Source of the DNA: JALYXV01 sp963791545
GTDB taxonomy: Bacteria; Actinomycetota; Acidimicrobiia; Acidimicrobiales; Palsa-688
Assembly: GCA_963791545.1 (NCBI GenBank)
Contig: CAWBSR010000006.1
Coordinates: forward strand, 10,199-74,198
Length of the DNA stretch: 64,000 nucleotides
Reading direction: 5' to 3'
Part shown: in pieces, positions 62,620-64,000 of the stretch
Layout of the letters: each line of letters starts with the position of its first letter
Numbering within the stretch: position 1 is the first letter of the stretch
Translations under genes and position numbers: made by a program
Notes under the pieces: model-generated
The model's database searches: none
Seen by the model: the letters and a program-made list of their open reading frames with translations, nothing else
Told to the model about the DNA's origin: nothing

Positions 62620-64000
62620 GTGTAACTACCTCTGGCAGGCTGGGGTGAGACCTGGCCGGAAAGGAGTTGTAGTGACCGACACGATTGAGGCTACGAGCAG
62701 CCCGACGGCAGCTGGTGGATCCGAGCTGGTTGAGCGGCCGCCGTCGTTGGAGCAGCTGGCGGTGCAGTTGATGGACCGGGCCTGCGAGCAGGGGGTGTCG
62801 CTGGTGGGCCCGGGCGGCCTGTTGGCCGGGTTGACCAAGACGGTGCTGGAGTCGGCGTTGGCGGCGGAGCTGACCGAGCATGTCGGCTACGAGCCCTATG
62901 AACCGGCCGGGCATCATTCGGGGAACTCGCGCAACGGGACGCGGACCAAGACGGTGCTGACCGAGATCGGCCCGGTCGTGCTCGAGGTGCCCCGGGACCG
63001 TGCCGGCACGTTCGAGCCGGTGATCGTCCCCAAGCGCCGCCGACGATTGAACGGCGTCGACGCGCTGGTGTGCTCCTTGTCGGCCAAGGGTCTCACCCAC
63101 GGGGAGATCTGCGCCCATCTGGGCGAGATCTACGGGGCCCAGGTGTCGAAGGGACGATCACCCGCATCACCGATCGGGCGTCGGAGGGGATGAGCGAGTG
63201 GGAAAACCGCCCCCTCCACCCGGTGTACCCGGTCATCTTTATTGACGCCATCGTGGTCAAGATCCGTGAGGGCCAGCTGGCGAATAGGCCCATCTACGCG
63301 GCGGTGGGGGTGACCGTGGACGGCACCCGGGACATCTTGGGGTTGGGGGCGGCCGACGCCGGCGAGGGCCAAGCACGGCATCACGCGTTCTACTAGGTCA
63401 AGAACCGGGGCACCAAGGACACCTGCATCGTGGTGTGCGACGGCCTGACCGGCCTCGCCGACGCGGTGAGCTCGGTGTGGCCCCAGGCGATCGTGCAGAC
63501 CGTGTCGTCCACCTACTCCAGCAACGTATCGCTACGCGTTTCGTAAGGACTGGCCGGCGATCGCCAAGGACCTCAAGCCCATCTACACCGCGGCCACCGA
63601 GGCGGCGGCCTTGGACCGCTTCGCCGAGTTCTCGGGGCGCTCGGGAGTCCCGCTACCCGGCCATCGTGGCGCTGTGGGAGCACGCTTGGGCGGAGTTCGT
63701 GCCGTTCCTCAGCTTCGACCCGGAGATCCGCACCGTCATTTACACCACGAACGCTATTGAGAGCATCAATGCCCGTATCCGTAAGGCGGTCAAGGCTCGG
63801 GGTCATTTCCCGACCGAGCAGGCGGCCATGAAGTGTGTATACCTGGCGGTGATGAGTTTGGATCCGACTGGGAAGGGCCGCCAGCGTTGGACGAACCGGT
63901 GGAAGCCCGCTTTGAATGCCTTTACAATCGCATTCCCAAACCGTATAATGCCTGCAGCGAAGTAACCGAGAATCCTATCAATGATCAGGACCGGTTACAC
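62620..64000. mobile_element. IS256-family insertion sequence, degenerate
   Basis: The left end GTGTAACTACC (62620-62630) and the right end, whose complement is GTGTAACCGG at 64000, share GTGTAAC as terminal inverted repeats with partial matches inside. The length of about 1.38 kb is typical of the family. The transposase inside is broken. The right flank lies outside the window, so a target duplication cannot be checked. Confidence 0.7.
62672..63965 (+). pseudogene. IS256-family (Mutator-type) transposase, broken
   Basis: The GTG at 62672 follows AAGGAG. The first 160 residues are intact to GEICAHLGEIYGAQVSK. A frameshift near 63150 leads to GTITRITDRASEGMSEWENR and YPVIFIDAIVVKIREGQLAN, which holds the first catalytic Asp, then an in-frame TAG after HHAFY, then VVCDGLTGLADAV with the second Asp. 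Two more shifts follow before SRYPAIVALWEHAWAEF and TTNAIESINARIRKAVKARG with the catalytic Glu region. It ends at 63965. The protein cannot be made in this form. Confidence 0.88.

Overview
This is a 64 kb stretch of high-GC DNA that reads as a chromosome segment of an actinobacterium. The pointers are a dnaK-grpE-dnaJ-hspR operon behind a HAIR-type HspR site, an orthologue of the developmental regulator BldC, a class E-type sortase with LPLTG substrates, an ECF42/DGPF pair, frequent GTG starts and several promoters that look leaderless. A deep-branching lineage such as Acidimicrobiia would fit, but that is an inference from gene content, not a phylogenetic result.

Layout. 0-4.4 kb: a membrane-anchored Ser/Thr kinase, a glutamine-synthetase family enzyme and a carboxylesterase-fold protein whose nucleophile serine position reads alanine. 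4.6-17.0 kb: a giant surface protein of about 3,858 residues built from 18 tandem copies of a roughly 200-residue Gly/Ser/Thr/Ala-rich unit, followed by a decapeptide-repeat stalk, a collagen-like stretch and an LPLTG anchor. Directly behind it lies a 215-residue miniature with the same ends but none of the large repeats. 17.1-26.2 kb: a SEC-C protein, phosphoglycerate mutase, the dnaK operon, a DUF192 protein and clpB. 26.4-30.2 kb: another LPLTG protein, a sortase and a membrane-anchored FN3 protein; this locus probably attaches the surface proteins above. 30.3-43.1 kb: de novo purine synthesis, purA-D-E-B-C-S-Q as one tightly overlapped operon, then purL, purF and purM. 43.1-49.3 kb: a receiver-like protein, a branched-chain amino-acid dehydrogenase, bldC, a DGPF/ECF42 pair, a small hypothetical, and a divergent membrane protein/PaaX regulator pair.

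49.6-64 kb is an accessory and partly decayed region: a broken GyrB-like ATPase gene, a hicAB toxin-antitoxin pair with a frameshifted hicA, a TetR regulator divergent from a B12-binding radical SAM enzyme with a clear operator candidate, a broken secreted-protein fragment, a secreted beta-helix protein, a frameshifted extracytoplasmic flavin electron-transfer operon (ferric-reductase-like protein, FMN-binding protein, ApbE), an aminotransferase/permease pair, a fragment of a DUF1156 DNA methylase and a broken IS256-family element that fills the window end. Several frameshifts here could be true decay or local assembly error.

The most unusual biology is the giant repeat protein, its miniature partner and the sortase locus, which together look like a surface-display system. 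The two paralogues share promoter geometry to the base and appear to be translated from leaderless transcripts.
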